DNA from: an uncultured Chloroflexota bacterium
GTDB lineage: Bacteria; Chloroflexota; Anaerolineae; Aggregatilineales; Phototrophicaceae
Direction of reading: 5' to 3'
DNA length: 5,574 bases
NCBI GenBank assembly: GCA_937864975.1
Contig: CALMDI010000603.1
Coordinates: 1 to 5,574 of the forward strand
Under the pieces are notes generated by a model, which ran no database searches, was not told where the DNA came from, and saw only the letters and a list, made by a program, of their open reading frames with translations. The first letter of the stretch is position 1. Each line of letters begins with the position of its first letter. The translations under genes were made by a program, and so were the position numbers. Below, piece by piece: positions 5,337 through 5,574 of the stretch.

Positions 5337-5570
5337 CTTACTGCCCGCAGGTTCTGGGATAGGGTCGCCATGCTCTAACGACACTTCAATCCACCCGGTC
5401 ATTGCCTCTTGAATACGTGGCAGGACATCGTCCCATTGATCCGCCTGCGTCAGGCAGCCCGGCAGTTCGCTGACTCCGATCACCCACCCACCATCCTCTA
5501 AATCAGGCGTGATTTCGAGTGTGTAGGGAAGCGGCAGGTAATCGTTGACGTCTTTGACCCGTTCCATCAT
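5334..5570 (-). CDS. HicB-like small protein (type II antitoxin-like partial RNase H fold), about 78 aa, start near window edge
   Basis: The product has the HicB pattern: YLPLPYTLEITPDLEDGGWV strands, then GVSELPGCLTQADQWDD, then helix VLPRIQEAMTGWIEVSLEHG, and the terminal DPIPEP. The LPGC and DPIPEP segments are characteristic. HicB antitoxins neutralise HicA mRNA-cleaving toxins; many also have a C-terminal Arc/MetJ or HTH DNA-binding domain. Here the protein stops five residues after DPIPEP, so it has only the HicB fold and cannot be assumed to bind DNA. Starts in frame are GTG 5573, ATG 5570 and ATG 5567; I chose the first ATG. The promoter, and any hicA, would lie beyond the right edge. 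Downstream is the coupled P-loop kinase, not hicA. Confidence 0.8.
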   Translation of the reverse strand: MMERVKDVNDYLPLPYTLEITPDLEDGGWVIGVSELPGCLTQADQWDDVLPRIQEAMTGWIEVSLEHGDPIPEPAGSK

Positions 5571-5574
5571 CACC

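Noticed and set aside
4927..5412. A 161-codon + strand frame opposite the kinase and HicB-like genes
   Set aside because: It is antisense to two recognisable proteins and has no motif of its own.

Overview
This is a GC-rich, gene-dense bacterial window. Protein features suggest Chloroflexota, probably Anaerolineae-like: an S1 protein with a lysine/arginine-free acidic tail, a long-form SHMT fused to GcvT, a GNAT with a degenerate N-terminal half, and a small HicB-like protein. This assignment rests on remembered resemblance, not on a marker gene or a search.

Region by region (+ strand unless stated). Positions 1-512 hold one open frame, already open at the left edge, that joins two unrelated proteins. 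A piece of an NNP-type nitrate/nitrite transporter (MFS) runs into the last S1 RNA-binding domain and acidic tail of an S1 protein. The join falls on FGAFVAL, a heptapeptide natural to both families, so an assembly chimera or microhomology recombination is more likely than a working fusion. A clean intrinsic terminator (539-565) closes this unit. An extended -10 promoter (634-642) and a short leader follow. The main gene, 679-3822, is a three-part enzyme of about 1047 residues: a complete serine hydroxymethyltransferase (GlyA), a roughly 200-residue middle containing a degenerate copy of the start of GcvT, and a complete glycine cleavage T-protein (GcvT). A 22-codon mini-ORF (3819-3887), joined by ATGA overlaps at both ends, links it to a GNAT acetyltransferase (3884-4684).

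On the - strand, convergent with the GNAT and only 8 bp from it, lies an uncharacterised P-loop kinase/NTPase (4693-5334). It is preceded by a HicB-like small protein (5334 to the right edge). The two overlap by one base (TAATG), so they are probably one translationally coupled unit.

The GlyA-GcvT protein joins two enzymes that share 5,10-methylene-THF and interconvert glycine and serine. The GNAT is probably co-transcribed, but its substrate is unknown. The HicB-like protein and kinase form a separate unit; whether a HicA toxin lies beyond the right edge cannot be seen. No RNA genes, CRISPR, insertion sequences or attachment sites were found. There is no gene-free stretch over 300 bases; the longest gap is 513-678, holding the terminator and promoter.
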